Assembly (NCBI GenBank): GCA_021845665.1
Contig: JAJZVO010000042.1
Coordinates: 1-36,885 of the forward strand
Source: Bacteroidota bacterium
GTDB taxonomy: Bacteria > Bacteroidota > Ignavibacteria > Kryptoniales > JAKASW01
Reading direction: 5' to 3'
DNA: 36,885 bases
Of the stretch, positions 8,305-18,100 are shown one piece after another. Each line of letters begins with the position of its first letter. Within the stretch, counting starts at the first letter, position 1. Under the pieces are notes generated by a model that searched no databases, was not told the DNA's origin, and saw nothing but the letters and a program-made list of their open reading frames with translations. Made by a program: the position numbers and the translations under genes.

Positions 8305-9051
8305 GTGGTTGTCAAGGATAAACTGAAGACGTTATACGAACTTCAGCAGGTAGATCTCAAATTAGATGGATTGCTTGAAGAACGAGGGGATTTGCCGGCT
8401 GATGTTGATGAACTAGAGAAGAAGATATCCACTTTAAAAGGCCAGATCAAAGAAAACGAGGATTATCTGAAGAAAGCAGTGTCGAGGAAGAAAGAAATCG
8501 ACAAAGAGCTCGACGAGGTGAGGAAAAGGATCGATAAGTTTACCGACATGCGGATCAAAGTAAAGACAAATCGCGAATATGACGCACTGAGTAAGCAGAT
8601 CGACAATTCCAAGGACAAGCTTCAGGAGCTGCATAAGGAACTTGAAAACATACAAGCAAAGGAAGCGGTCGCAGGCAAGGAAGTCGAGAAGCTGAAGTCG
8701 GAGTACACCGACGAAGAGCAGGTATATTCTTCGAAGAAGGTCGAGTTGGAAGAGCTGGTGTCTCTCACCCACGACGAGGAAAAGCGTTATGTGAAAGAGA
8801 GAGAGAAGTTCGCCCAGAAGGTCGACCGTCAGACATTGTCGCGTTACGAAATGATCAGGAAAGCGACGAAAGGCAAGGCGATCGTATCCGTTGTGAGACG
8901 CAACGCATGCGGCGGGTGTTACAATGTCCTGCCGCCTCAGAGACTCCTCGATCTACGGCAGATGGAGAAGATATACTCATGCGATCATTGCGGGAGGATA
9001 CTGGTTCCGAACGAGATCGTGGATGAAACGTCCGCCGACAAAGTTGCTTAA
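8305..9051 (+). CDS. Coiled-coil C4-type zinc ribbon protein (DUF164/zf-RING_7 family)
   Basis: A 248-residue protein made of long Lys/Glu-rich heptad helices (about 10-190) followed by a C-terminal zinc ribbon with Cys202, Cys205, Cys226 and Cys229 (CGGC and CDHC). Members of this family form extended coiled-coil hairpins and are suggested to bind nucleic acid; no catalytic residues are expected. It starts with GTG behind AGGAG, 18 nt after the nif3 stop, so the two are probably co-transcribed. The neighbourhood nif3, zinc ribbon, rnpB recurs in other phyla (also in Actinobacteria), which hints at a role connected with RNA or RNase P, by inference only. Confidence 0.9.
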   Translation: MVVKDKLKTLYELQQVDLKLDGLLEERGDLPADVDELEKKISTLKGQIKENEDYLKKAVSRKKEIDKELDEVRKRIDKFTDMRIKVKTNREYDALSKQIDNSKDKLQELHKELENIQAKEAVAGKEVEKLKSEYTDEEQVYSSKKVELEELVSLTHDEEKRYVKEREKFAQKVDRQTLSRYEMIRKATKGKAIVSVVRRNACGGCYNVLPPQRLLDLRQMEKIYSCDHCGRILVPNEIVDETSADKVA

Positions 9052-9570
9052 TACGAAAGCTGTGGGATTTAGCCCGCGATCGGTGTCCTCGGTCGCCGAC
9101 AAAGTCTAGACAGGACGATACGCCGGTGGACGGTGAGGAATGGAAGGTATGCTCCGGCAGCCTTGCGGACCTTTTGGACTGGGCATTGTTGAAAAGGGCT
9201 GAACTTGCGGAAAAGCCCGGCAGTGGCGAACTTAGTGTGCGGTCGGGTGGTCAGCTGGTTGTTCTGCAAATAAGTTGTCCTTTGTGTTTGAAATTCGGGA
9301 AGACGGTGATTTCCTGATCGCGCTAACACAGCATGTCGAATCAGGGATAGAGATGAGTAATCATGGTTCCTGCAGCAAGGCAGGCAGGAAGAAACGCAGA
9401 AAGAGAAATTGGAGCGCGAGTTGATATTAGGATACCCGGTCAGAGATATGTTAAGATCGGGGTTGGAAGCTACGGTCGCCGGCAGCGCGGAGGCTTTAAG
9501 CAAGAGTGGTGTAGAGAGTCGATTTAGTAGTGGGTGGCGGGTTGAATTCGCCGCCACTGACAGGAATTTT
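9052..9570. other. About 520 nt without a supported gene, upstream of rnpB
   Basis: An open frame of 63 codons at 9126-9317 (GTG start) has no recognisable similarity and no clear ribosome site. The longer minus-strand frame here continues through rnpB and is not credible as a gene. The stretch holds a TTCCTGC/GCAGGAA hairpin near 9365-9390 and a GTGGCGG/CCGCCAC hairpin just before rnpB (about 9534-9557). A 12-bp direct repeat, CGCCGACAAAGT, occurs at the end of the zinc-ribbon gene (9033-9044) and again at 9094-9105. It may contain the rnpB promoter; TTGAAT at 9542-9547 is a possible -35, but the matching -10 is poor. Confidence 0.4.
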
Positions 9571-9964
9571 AGGAGTGGGCCAGGCAGCCGCTCCGACTTC
9601 GGTCGGGGAGGAAAGTCCGGACTCCACATGGCAGCAGGCTCCGGTGATCGCGCAGGCGAGTGCCGGAGGCGGGGCGACCCGACGGAAAGTGCCACAGAAA
9701 ATATACCGCCCGTCCCGAATTGCGGGATGAGTAAGGGTGAAATGGTGGGGCAAGAGCCCACCGTTCCCGGTGGCGACATCGGGATGCATGGTAAACCCCC
9801 TGCGGAGCAAGACCAAATAAGGGAGGAATTCCGGATGGACGAAGTCCATTCGGGACCGAGGCGGCCAGTCTCGGACGACTCCCGGGTAGGTTGCTCAGAT
9901 AAATGGCTGCCTCTCCTTCGCGAAAGCGAAGGGAAGACAGAATTCGGCTTATCGGCTCACTCCG
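9571..9964 (+). ncRNA. rnpB: RNase P RNA, bacterial type A
   Basis: The catalytic RNA of RNase P, which matures tRNA 5' ends. The 5' core GGAGGAAAGTCCGGACTCC (9610-9628) contains CR-I, followed by the conserved GACGGAAAGTGCCACAGAAA segment and AGGGTGAAATGGTGGGGCAAGAG (CR-II/III). GGTAAACCCC (9790-9799) is the L15 loop whose GGT pairs with the tRNA CCA end. The 3' core has CAGATAAATGGCTGCC and ACAGAATTCGGCTTAT. P1 closes the molecule: GGAGTGGGCC (9572-9581) pairs over 10 bp, one of them G-U, with GGCTCACTCC (9954-9963). That sets the ends to within a few nt and gives about 392 nt. No terminator separates it from recJ 32 nt downstream. Confidence 0.97.
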
Positions 9965-9995
9965 CTAATAGTTTCATGCTGGACGGGAGCGTTCG

Positions 9996-11735
9996 TTGAA
10001 ATACAATTGGAAGCTGCTCGGAGAGAGCGATGATAACCTGGTGCAGGGACTTGCGCGCCAGCTGGGTGTGAAACCCATTTTGGCGAGACTTCTTGTGCAG
10101 CGAGGTTTCGATTCAGCGGAGAAGGCAAACTCGTTCTTCTTCTCGAGTCTCAAGGATCAACACGATCCGTTTCTCATGAACGGGATGTCAAAGGCAGTGG
10201 AGCGGGTGCTGACGGCTCTCGAGCGCTACGAGAAGATCCTTGTGTACGGCGATTACGACGTCGATGGCACCACGGGAGCGGCACTCCTGTACATGTTTTT
10301 CAGGAAGCTCGGTGCGAACGTCGAGTTCTACATACCCGACAGGCTTAAGGAAGGATACGGGATCAGCTCCGCGGGCGTTGAGTTCGCGTCCGCGAGCGGG
10401 GTCACACTTCTCGTCAGTGTGGATTGCGGAGTCGCAGCGGGGAGGGAAATTGAGTACGCCTCGTCGAAGGGGATCGATACCATAGTGTGCGATCACCACG
10501 AGGTCGAGGAAACCCCCAATGCTGTTGCCGTACTCGATCCGATTAAACCCGGCTGCGAGTACCCGTTCAAGTTCTTGTCCGGATGCGGTGTCGCATACAA
10601 ATTCGCGAAGGCCGTCTCTATGAAACTCGGCAAGCAGGATCTCCCGGACGAGTATCTCGATTTAGTCGCGATCGCAGCGGCTGCCGACGTGGTACCTCTC
10701 GTCGGGGAGAATCGCATACTGGTACAGGCAGGATTCAACGCGATCGCACTTCAACCGAGGGCGGGTATTAAAGCACTTCTTGAAAGCTCCAGGGTGGATG
10801 TTCGAAGACTGACGACGGGCCAGGTCTCGTTCAACATTGCGCCGCGGATCAATGCGGTTGGGAGGCTCGGTGATGCCAAGCGTGCAGTCGAACTGCTTAT
10901 AACGGATAACGCCGACGTTGCGGAGGAGTTTGCCGGTATTCTGGACAACGAGAATTCGCACAGGAAGCTTCTCGATGAAAAGACATTCAACGAAGCTTTC
11001 GAAATGGCCTCGCGGATGATGGCGCAGGGTGACAGGAACTCACTGGTTCTTCACAGCGATGAGTGGCATCCGGGTGTAGTCGGGATAGTCGCATCGAGGA
11101 TAGTTGAGACATTTTACAGGCCAACAATCATGCTTGCGACCGTCGACGGCGTTGTGCGGGGAAGTGCCCGGAGTGTGGCGGGCTATGACATATTTGCAGC
11201 GATCAGGGAGTGCTCTGATCTGCTCACCCAATTCGGCGGTCACAAGGTCGCCGCTGGTCTTGCGCTCCCGCCGGAGAACCTTCAGAAATTCATCGACACC
11301 TTCGAAGGAGTAGTATCGCGAACTCTTTCGGACGATTTAAAAACGCCGGTGATCTCAATCGATTCCGAGCTTGATTTGGGAGATGTCAATGGCGAATTCA
11401 TGAAGACTCTAAAGATGTTCGAACCGTTCGGACCTCAGAATGCGAAGCCCGTTTTCCGTACCTCGAACGTTTATCTGGCTGATGCGAGGATCGTTGGGAG
11501 TTCTCACCTGAAAATGAAGTTGCGATCGAACGGTGTGACATTCGACGCAATAAAATTCAGAAACGGCGATGGCAGTGTTAAAAGAGGGAGCAGGCTCGAC
11601 ATCGTCTATTCGGTTGATGAAAATCACTATGCAGGTAATGTATATTATCAATTGCAATTAAAGGATTTTAGAAACTCATCCGGCTCAGAAGATGCCACAG
11701 GGCAACCGGCCGGAAAAGAAAGCTTAGGAGGTTGA
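9996..11735 (+). CDS. recJ: Single-stranded-DNA-specific 5'-3' exonuclease RecJ
   Basis: Degrades single-stranded DNA 5' to 3' in RecFOR recombination, base-excision and mismatch repair. The 579-residue protein shows the DHH phosphoesterase motifs: GDYDVDGT (85-92; Asp86, 88, 90), VDCG (142-145) and CDHHE (165-169). The DHHA1 motif GGHKVAAG starts near 414, followed by the C-terminal OB-like domain with EPFGPQN. The start is TTG at 9996 behind GGGAG; there is no ATG or GTG that keeps the family N-terminus. It begins 32 nt after the end of rnpB and yebC follows 3 nt after its stop, so recJ-yebC-ruvC-ruvA reads as one repair-biased operon. Confidence 0.95.
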   Translation: MKYNWKLLGESDDNLVQGLARQLGVKPILARLLVQRGFDSAEKANSFFFSSLKDQHDPFLMNGMSKAVERVLTALERYEKILVYGDYDVDGTTGAALLYMFFRKLGANVEFYIPDRLKEGYGISSAGVEFASASGVTLLVSVDCGVAAGREIEYASSKGIDTIVCDHHEVEETPNAVAVLDPIKPGCEYPFKFLSGCGVAYKFAKAVSMKLGKQDLPDEYLDLVAIAAAADVVPLVGENRILVQAGFNAIALQPRAGIKALLESSRVDVRRLTTGQVSFNIAPRINAVGRLGDAKRAVELLITDNADVAEEFAGILDNENSHRKLLDEKTFNEAFEMASRMMAQGDRNSLVLHSDEWHPGVVGIVASRIVETFYRPTIMLATVDGVVRGSARSVAGYDIFAAIRECSDLLTQFGGHKVAAGLALPPENLQKFIDTFEGVVSRTLSDDLKTPVISIDSELDLGDVNGEFMKTLKMFEPFGPQNAKPVFRTSNVYLADARIVGSSHLKMKLRSNGVTFDAIKFRNGDGSVKRGSRLDIVYSVDENHYAGNVYYQLQLKDFRNSSGSEDATGQPAGKESLGG

Positions 11736-11738
11736 AAA

Positions 11739-12488
11739 ATGTCCGGACATAATAAATGGGCAAAGATTAAGCACAAGAAGGCAGGTACAGATGCCCAGAG
11801 AGGGAAGTTGTTCAGCCGATTGATCAAAGAGATTACTATCGCGGCAAGAAGCGGCGGAGGCGATGTAAACGGCAATCCCCGTCTAAGGCTCGCTGTGCAA
11901 ACGGCAAAAGACAACAACATGCCCGCCGACAACATTAAGCGGGCAATCCAGCGCGGGACGGGAGAACTGCCGGGAGTGCAGTATGAAGAGATTACTTACG
12001 AAGGATATGGGCCCGGGGGTGTGGCGCTGATGATAGAGTTGGTTACTGACAATAAGAACAGGACCGTGGCAGAGCTCCGTCATTTGCTGGACCGGAACAA
12101 CGGGAAGCTCGCCGAAGCAGGATCCGTCGCCTGGATGTTCCAGAAAAAAGGCGGAATCGAAGTGCCGAAATCCGCAATCGGCGAAGAAGAGCTTCTGAAT
12201 ATTATTCTTGAAGCGGGCGCTGATGACATGAGTGTCGAGGACGACTACTACGATATCACGACATCGTTTGAGGCTTTTGAATCCGTGAAAAAGGCGATCG
12301 AGGACAAAGGACTCAAGATAAACAATGCTTCGGTCCAGATGCTTCCCCAGAACACGATTCGGGTCGAAGGGAGAGAAGCCGAGCAGGTCTTGAAGCTGAT
12401 GGAAGCGCTCGAAGAGCATGACGACGTTCAAAACATCTACGCAAACTTCGATATTGACGACAGCGTCCTGGCACAATTGAACCAGTGA
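11739..12488 (+). CDS. yebC: YebC/PmpR family protein (TACO1-like)
   Basis: A 249-residue member of the YebC family. The hallmark start MSGHNKWAKIKHKK, then RGKLFSRLIKEI, the NMPADNIKRAI segment and the YEGYGPGGVA motif are all present. Members were annotated as transcriptional regulators; recent work on TACO1 and bacterial YebC links them to ribosome function at difficult peptide motifs. A strong AGGAGG precedes the ATG. The stop overlaps the ruvC GTG (GTGA), an arrangement widely conserved upstream of ruvC. Confidence 0.95.
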   Translation: MSGHNKWAKIKHKKAGTDAQRGKLFSRLIKEITIAARSGGGDVNGNPRLRLAVQTAKDNNMPADNIKRAIQRGTGELPGVQYEEITYEGYGPGGVALMIELVTDNKNRTVAELRHLLDRNNGKLAEAGSVAWMFQKKGGIEVPKSAIGEEELLNIILEAGADDMSVEDDYYDITTSFEAFESVKKAIEDKGLKINNASVQMLPQNTIRVEGREAEQVLKLMEALEEHDDVQNIYANFDIDDSVLAQLNQ

Positions 12489-13048
12489 TTATCCTTGGCA
12501 TCGATCCCGGATCGCGCAAGACCGGGTTTGCCGTTATTGAATGTAAAGGGAGTCGGAAGTCAATAATCGACGTCGGAACGATTTTCCTGACGGAAGCCAA
12601 ATCGATGCCGGAGAAACTGGTCCGGATCTTCAACGAAGTCGGAAGTCTCTTCGCTAAGTTTGGAATAGCATCCGTAGCGGTTGAGGCCGGCTTTTACGGT
12701 AAGAATGCACAGAGTGCCTATAAGCTCGGTTACGCGCGAAGCGCAGCCGTTCTGGCGGCCGCCTTGAAGGGCGTTGAAGTGGTCGAGTACTCCCCCAGAA
12801 AAGTGAAGCAATCGGTGACGGGAAACGGGAACGCTTCCAAGCCGCAGGTCATGTTCATGGTTAAGAGACTTTTGTCGGGTGCGGAGCGATTGCCGCTTCG
12901 GGAAGATGAGGCCGATGCATGCGCGGTTGCGATTTGTCACGCTCAGAATTCCGGGGGCGGGAAAGCGGGGTACAGGAACTGGAAAGAGTTCGTGGCAAAG
13001 AATAGCCACATGGTTGTCAAACGAGCCGGCGTGAGGCGGGTAAAGTGA
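12485..13048 (+). CDS. ruvC: Crossover junction endodeoxyribonuclease RuvC
   Basis: Resolves Holliday junctions by paired nicks. The 187-residue protein keeps the four acidic metal ligands of the RNase H fold: Asp7 in GIDPGS, Glu67 in AVEAGFYGKN, and Asp141 and Asp144 in EDEADACAVAICH. The basic loop SPRKVKQSVTGNGNASK is also typical. It starts with GTG overlapping the yebC stop by 4 bp and ends by overlapping ruvA in the same way. The C-terminal tail (about residues 155-187) is basic and longer than the minimal fold. ruvB is not next to ruvA here. Confidence 0.95.
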   Translation: MIILGIDPGSRKTGFAVIECKGSRKSIIDVGTIFLTEAKSMPEKLVRIFNEVGSLFAKFGIASVAVEAGFYGKNAQSAYKLGYARSAAVLAAALKGVEVVEYSPRKVKQSVTGNGNASKPQVMFMVKRLLSGAERLPLREDEADACAVAICHAQNSGGGKAGYRNWKEFVAKNSHMVVKRAGVRRVK

Positions 13049-13641
13049 TCTATGGATTGAAAGGAAGGCTCGTGGCAAAGAACACGACGTCGATAGCAGT
13101 CGACGTGAGCGGAGTCTTTTACGAGGTGAATGTCCCGATCTCGACATACGATGCAGTCGGCGAAGTTGGAGACGATGTCTCGGTGTTCACCGTCCTTGTA
13201 GTAAGAGAAGATGATATGCAGTTGTACGGCTTTGCTACGGAGGACGAAAGAAGACTTTTCAAATTGCTTATCGGGGTTAATGGCATTGGCCCGAAGATGG
13301 CACTGGGGGTCCTTTCTTCTGCGAGTGTTGCTGACGTTTACGGATTCGTTTCCAATTCAAACACACAGGCATTGACGGCGATGCCGGGAATCGGGCGAAA
13401 AACCGCGGAACGCCTGGTGCTTGAACTTCGCGACAAAATCGGGCGGATTGAATTTTCAGTTCAGGGCGAAGGGCTTGAAGGGAAGGAAGAAATTCGGTCG
13501 GGTGCGGTAGAAGCTCTTGTCGCGCTTGGGTATTCGCGCATGCAGTGCGAGCGGGCGGTTAGAGAAGTCCTGAAACGCGATGTCTCTTCTGGAAAGTCGG
13601 TTGAAGACCTTGTGAGAGCCGCACTGAAAGAGGTAAAATAG
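13045..13641 (+). CDS. ruvA: Holliday junction branch migration protein RuvA
   Basis: Binds four-way junctions as a tetramer and loads the RuvB motor. The 198-residue protein has the N-terminal OB domain (MIYGLKGRLV), the paired helix-hairpin-helix motifs NGIGPK (79-84) and PGIGRK (114-119), the RLVLELRDK helix, an acidic linker, and the C-terminal three-helix RuvB-binding domain. The start is GTG within the ruvC stop (GTGA). ruvB does not follow; the next gene is a transporter 225 nt away with its own candidate promoter. Confidence 0.95.
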   Translation: MIYGLKGRLVAKNTTSIAVDVSGVFYEVNVPISTYDAVGEVGDDVSVFTVLVVREDDMQLYGFATEDERRLFKLLIGVNGIGPKMALGVLSSASVADVYGFVSNSNTQALTAMPGIGRKTAERLVLELRDKIGRIEFSVQGEGLEGKEEIRSGAVEALVALGYSRMQCERAVREVLKRDVSSGKSVEDLVRAALKEVK

Positions 13642-13729
13642 CAGGATCGTCGTTCCGGGATGTTACCGGCAGCGAGGCATTGATGATACTTCTCGCTCAA
13701 TCGCCGGAGGCGTTGAGAGCTGTTGTCAT

Positions 13730-13758
13730 TTGCACTTCGATAGAACAGGGAATAAATT
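13730..13758 (+). promoter_or_regulatory. Candidate promoter of the MFS transporter gene
   Basis: TTGCAC (13730-13735) and TAAATT (13753-13758) with 17-bp spacing. Initiation near 13765 would leave a leader of about 100 nt before the transporter ATG. The -10 match is moderate. Confidence 0.35.
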
Positions 13759-13866
13759 ATCGCGTCTTTGAGAAGCTGCCCCCGGCGCAAGACCTTTTCT
13801 GTACGGAGGATTATTAAGATCGGCTTCAACCAACCATTACAATAGACTGGAGGAGATGCACTTCTT

Positions 13867-15123
13867 ATGGAACAGTCCGCTTACAAGATCTACGGCTACA
13901 GGTGGCTTATACTGGTGGTCTTCATGCTGGTCGCAGCATTCAACCAGCTAGTATGGATCACGTTCGCTCCGATAACGGAGGCCTCGGCCGCATACTATCA
14001 CGTTTCTCAACTCGACATCGGTTTGTTGTCGATGAGTTTCATGATTGCGTTTCTTGTCTTCTCGATACCGGCTTCGTGGGTGATCGACACATATGGATTC
14101 CGCGTAGCCGTGGGGATCGGCGCAGGGTTGACCGGTATATTCGGCCTAATGCGCGGACTGGTCTCGACGAATTTCACGCTTGTTATGATAGCCCAAATCG
14201 GGACAGCCGTCGGTCAGCCGTTCATATTGAATGCGGTCACCAAAATAGCTGCCCGCTGGTTCCCGATCGAAGAACGCGCGACGGCCTCGGGATTAGGATC
14301 GCTTGCCATGTACCTCGGAATACTCGCAGGACTTGCATTGACACCGGCATTGGCACTCGGAGCCGGATTCTCAAACATGCTATTGTACTATGGCATCGGT
14401 TCGCTGGTTGCCGCAATACTTTTCATAATCTTCGCACGTGAGCATCCTGCTACTCCTCCGGGTCCGGCCGAACTCGAAGAACGGGCACTGATGTTCGACG
14501 GACTGAAGCAGATACTCAAGAACAAGAATTTCATACTCCTTATGTCGGTATTCTTTATTGGACTCGGGGTCTTCAACAGCGTTACGACCTGGATTGAAGA
14601 TATCATAAGCCCGCGCGGGTTTACGGCTACGCAGGCGGGTACGGCCGGAGGTCTGATGATCGTCGGGGGGATCATAGGCGCTGTAATCCTTCCCACTCTC
14701 TCGGACAAATACCGGAAGAGAGTCCCATTCATCCTGATCGGTCTTGCCGGCACAATACCCGGCCTGTTGGGCATCACTTACGCGACGACATCAACATTGT
14801 TGTACTCTGCATCGTTTGCCCTCGGATTCTTTCTCCTCAGCGCCGGCCCGATCGGTTTCCAGTATGGTGCTGAAATTGGAAGGCCGACCCCGGAAGGGAC
14901 ATCGAACGGTCTTCTCTTCCTCATGGGGAACGCATCAGGAATTGTTTTCATATTTGCCATGGATGCTTTCAGGTTCGGTCCCGAGGGGTCCATGACGCCT
15001 TCGCTCCTCGTCATGACCGGACTTGTTGTTCTTAGCTTTTTCCTTGCAATGAGGCTCCGCGAATCGGGCCTCGTGGGAAAAGCAGAAGCTCAGACCGAGC
15101 GGGCACCTGAGGTATCGAAATAA
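13867..15123 (+). CDS. MFS transporter, FLVCR/SLC49-like
   Basis: A 418-residue integral membrane protein with about 12 hydrophobic segments and a central cytoplasmic loop (about 195-215). The N-terminal half resembles the FLVCR/SLC49 branch: WITFAPI in helix 1, IPASWVIDTYGFR in loop 2-3, GQPFILNAVTKIAARWFP in helix 4/loop, and ERATASGLG. Known relatives move choline, ethanolamine, haem or other small molecules; substrate cannot be read from sequence. GGAGGAG stands 11 nt before the ATG. The next gene, a secreted glycoside hydrolase, begins 58 nt later on the same strand, so uptake of a product it releases is possible but not shown. Confidence 0.8.
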   Translation: MEQSAYKIYGYRWLILVVFMLVAAFNQLVWITFAPITEASAAYYHVSQLDIGLLSMSFMIAFLVFSIPASWVIDTYGFRVAVGIGAGLTGIFGLMRGLVSTNFTLVMIAQIGTAVGQPFILNAVTKIAARWFPIEERATASGLGSLAMYLGILAGLALTPALALGAGFSNMLLYYGIGSLVAAILFIIFAREHPATPPGPAELEERALMFDGLKQILKNKNFILLMSVFFIGLGVFNSVTTWIEDIISPRGFTATQAGTAGGLMIVGGIIGAVILPTLSDKYRKRVPFILIGLAGTIPGLLGITYATTSTLLYSASFALGFFLLSAGPIGFQYGAEIGRPTPEGTSNGLLFLMGNASGIVFIFAMDAFRFGPEGSMTPSLLVMTGLVVLSFFLAMRLRESGLVGKAEAQTERAPEVSK

Positions 15124-15181
15124 TTTTAAACCAGGTGAAGTTTTCAGGTATATTGACTTTGAATTAGGATCGGGTGGTATC

Positions 15182-18100
15182 ATGAGACATTTCAGTTGGC
15201 AGAATGCCATGGTTGTATTTACTATTCTTCTTGTTACATCCATAACGGGATTTGGTAAGACAGTCGTCTTCTTTCAAAATGGTTTTCCGTCAATTGAAAA
15301 TGGAAAGATCGACCGGAAGACTTTGGAACGGGCTCTGGCACCGATGCATCCGGTTTTTGTGGATACGGACAGCCTTTCAAAAGTCCTGGCGCCCGGGGAC
15401 CTGCTGGTGCTTCCTTATGGCTCCGCTTTCCCTGCAGATGCATGGCCGGCGATTGAGAAGCAGATTAAAGACGGAAATCTTCTTGTCATCGGGGGGCGCC
15501 CGTTGTATGTTCCTGTGTATAAGAACGGCACGGGCTGGCGCGAGGAGCAAGCGCAAGACAGCTTCTCGAAGGTACTCGGGATCATGTATTCGTATGCGGC
15601 ACCCCAGCACGGTCCCTGGAAACTCGAGTGGAGCGTTGATGCGCCGTTCTTCAGCGTCAAAAAGCTCGACGCCCGAAAGGTCTTTGTCAACGCCGGATTG
15701 GGCGGGATGTATCGCGGGTTGGGGTTTCTAGTTGATGGAGAAGGGAACCGGCTGGCTGCACCGGTGGCTGCCGAAGATAGGGTCGGCTTTGGCAGACCGA
15801 GGAGAGAGGTATACCTGAGCTTCGACGGTCCCGAGAGCTATTGGGCATCAAGAGATGGAATGAAGCTCATCGAGGAGAGTGCCATGTACGCATCGTTCGG
15901 CGGCTTGAGGCTCTATCTGGATATGTCGTCGCTTTCGCTTGATCCGGGAGACCGCGTTACGGGCTCGGTGAGCGTGTTAAGGGAAGGGAGACCGGCCAGG
16001 CTTACGCTCGAAGTGCTCTTTGGTTCGAAGTTGATTCAAGAGAAAGTCATGGAATGCGGGGACTATCTACACGAAGCGCTCGATTTCACTCGTCGCCTCA
16101 GCAAACCCGGGATGTATACCGTGAGGGCTTTACTTTCGTTCAGCGATACAGTTTTCGATCAATACACTTCCGGAGTAGAAGTCCGTCAGCCCGGACTGCT
16201 CGAGTCCGGAGAGAAGATCACGGCCGGACGAAATTACTTCAGACTCGGAGACAAACCGTACTTGCCCGTTGGTGTTAATTATTTTTCAACGGACCCGTAT
16301 GGGCGCGCGTTCTTTCTCGGTCAAAGCATCGGCGGGAACCCGTACATATGGGAACACGATTTTGCGGATATGGAAAAGGCCGGATTCACGATAGTGAGAA
16401 CCGGAATCTGGGCGAACCGATTTCGATATCTTGAACAGGTTGGAGGGGCAGCCGACGAACGGCTTCTTGACGCTATCGAGGCATATCTTGATGCGGCAGC
16501 TCGTCATAACATGCATGTGATATTTACATTTTTCGCGTTCAATCCCGGCGGTGAATTCGGCAGGGGGCCCGGCGGAGTGGCGGAGGACAGTTATAACTCA
16601 TACATGAACCCGGTGGCAATCGGGCAAGAGGCTGCTTACATTCGTTCGATAGTATCGCGCTTCAAGGATGTCCCATTTCTGAGTTACGATCTGATCAACG
16701 AACCGAGCTTCGCTAATCCTGCACACATCTGGAAGGGAAATTCACCGACCAAAGATCCCATCGAAAAGGCATCATGGCAAAAGTGGCTTGAGTCGCGTTA
16801 TGGCACGATAGACAGCCTTGCTGAGGCGTGGCACGTCGATCCGTCATCTTTAGGGACTTTCGAAAATGTGCCTCTCCCGACTTTCGCCGATCTGCAATTG
16901 ACCAGGGACGACAACTCGATGAACGTGAGGGCGGTGGACTATAACCTCTTCGCACAATATGCCTTCAACAAGTGGGCAGACGACCTGATCCGCGCGATAC
17001 GTTCGGCAGGCTCGAAACAGATCGTGACAGTGGGTCAGGATGAAGGAGGTGTCACCAACAGGCTGCTTGATCAGTTCATTGCATCGGGGACCGACGTTAC
17101 ATTCACAGTTAACCACACCTGGTGGCAGGACAATGCGCTCCTGTGGGATTCGGTTGTTCCGAAGAGTCCTTACAAGCCGAATCTTGTGGAAGAGACAGGA
17201 CCTCAGCCTGTGTGGTCGCTGGACGGAACATGGCGGCTCGACGACATGAACGGGCTGGGACTCGAAGAGAGGAAGCTTGTTCTTGCCTTTGCGAATGCCG
17301 GGGCAGGGGTACTGCATTGGGACTGGACCCACAGCGATGACTTCGGCCTGATGCGGCGCGACGGGTCTCAGAAGGTCTGGTTCCAGGCGCTGAAGGGGGT
17401 AGCCAGATTTGCGCGCGAGGCCGAGCCGTATGCAGAGGATGCAAGACTGCCTCAGATTGCGCTGGTCCTGCCGCAGTCGTTGCAGCTGTCTATGTTCAAC
17501 GAATATGCGATCAAAGCGCAGCAGGAGGCGGTGCGTGCCCTGTACCAGTATGCTCGCGGCACCGCATTCGCTGTCGGGGAATATCAGCTTTCGCACATTC
17601 CGGACGCGAAGTTGATAATCGTCCCCTCTCCATGGGTGTTCAACCAAGCGTCGTGGGAAGAGCTCATGGCAAAGGTGAGGGCTGGCGCAACGCTGCTGAT
17701 ATCCGGAAGGATCGACGCGGACGAGCATTGGAATTCCATTCCCTCGCGCACCAGTTCGTGGGATGTCGGCTATTCGGAAGAGCCGTTGAGGACGCGCTAT
17801 GCGGAGATATCCTGGCCGGGAGATTCTGCCAGAGTCTGCTACCCTGGTGACGAAACCACTTATCTTGACAGAGGTTTGCTTGCAGAAGGCAAAACGTTTG
17901 CGGATGTTCATCTTGGGAAAGGACGCATACTTTATTTTGCGCTGCCGCTGGAAATGTCTAAAGATCTCAGCGTGATAGGAAAGGTATACAAGTTCGCGAT
18001 GGAGAAAGCCGGCGTCGAGGAACCGTACTCGACGACCTGTTCCAACCCCGGGTTCCTGATCGCGCCTACTCAGCTACGCGACGCCACTCTATATGTGCTG

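Noticed and set aside
9069-9779. Minus-strand open frame of 236 codons
   Set aside because: It runs through the conserved core of rnpB, which constrains the sequence for RNA structure, and shows no protein family.
16850-17911. Minus-strand open frame of 353 codons
   Set aside because: It lies inside the glycoside hydrolase gene and encodes an Arg/His/Cys-rich composition typical of antisense frames.
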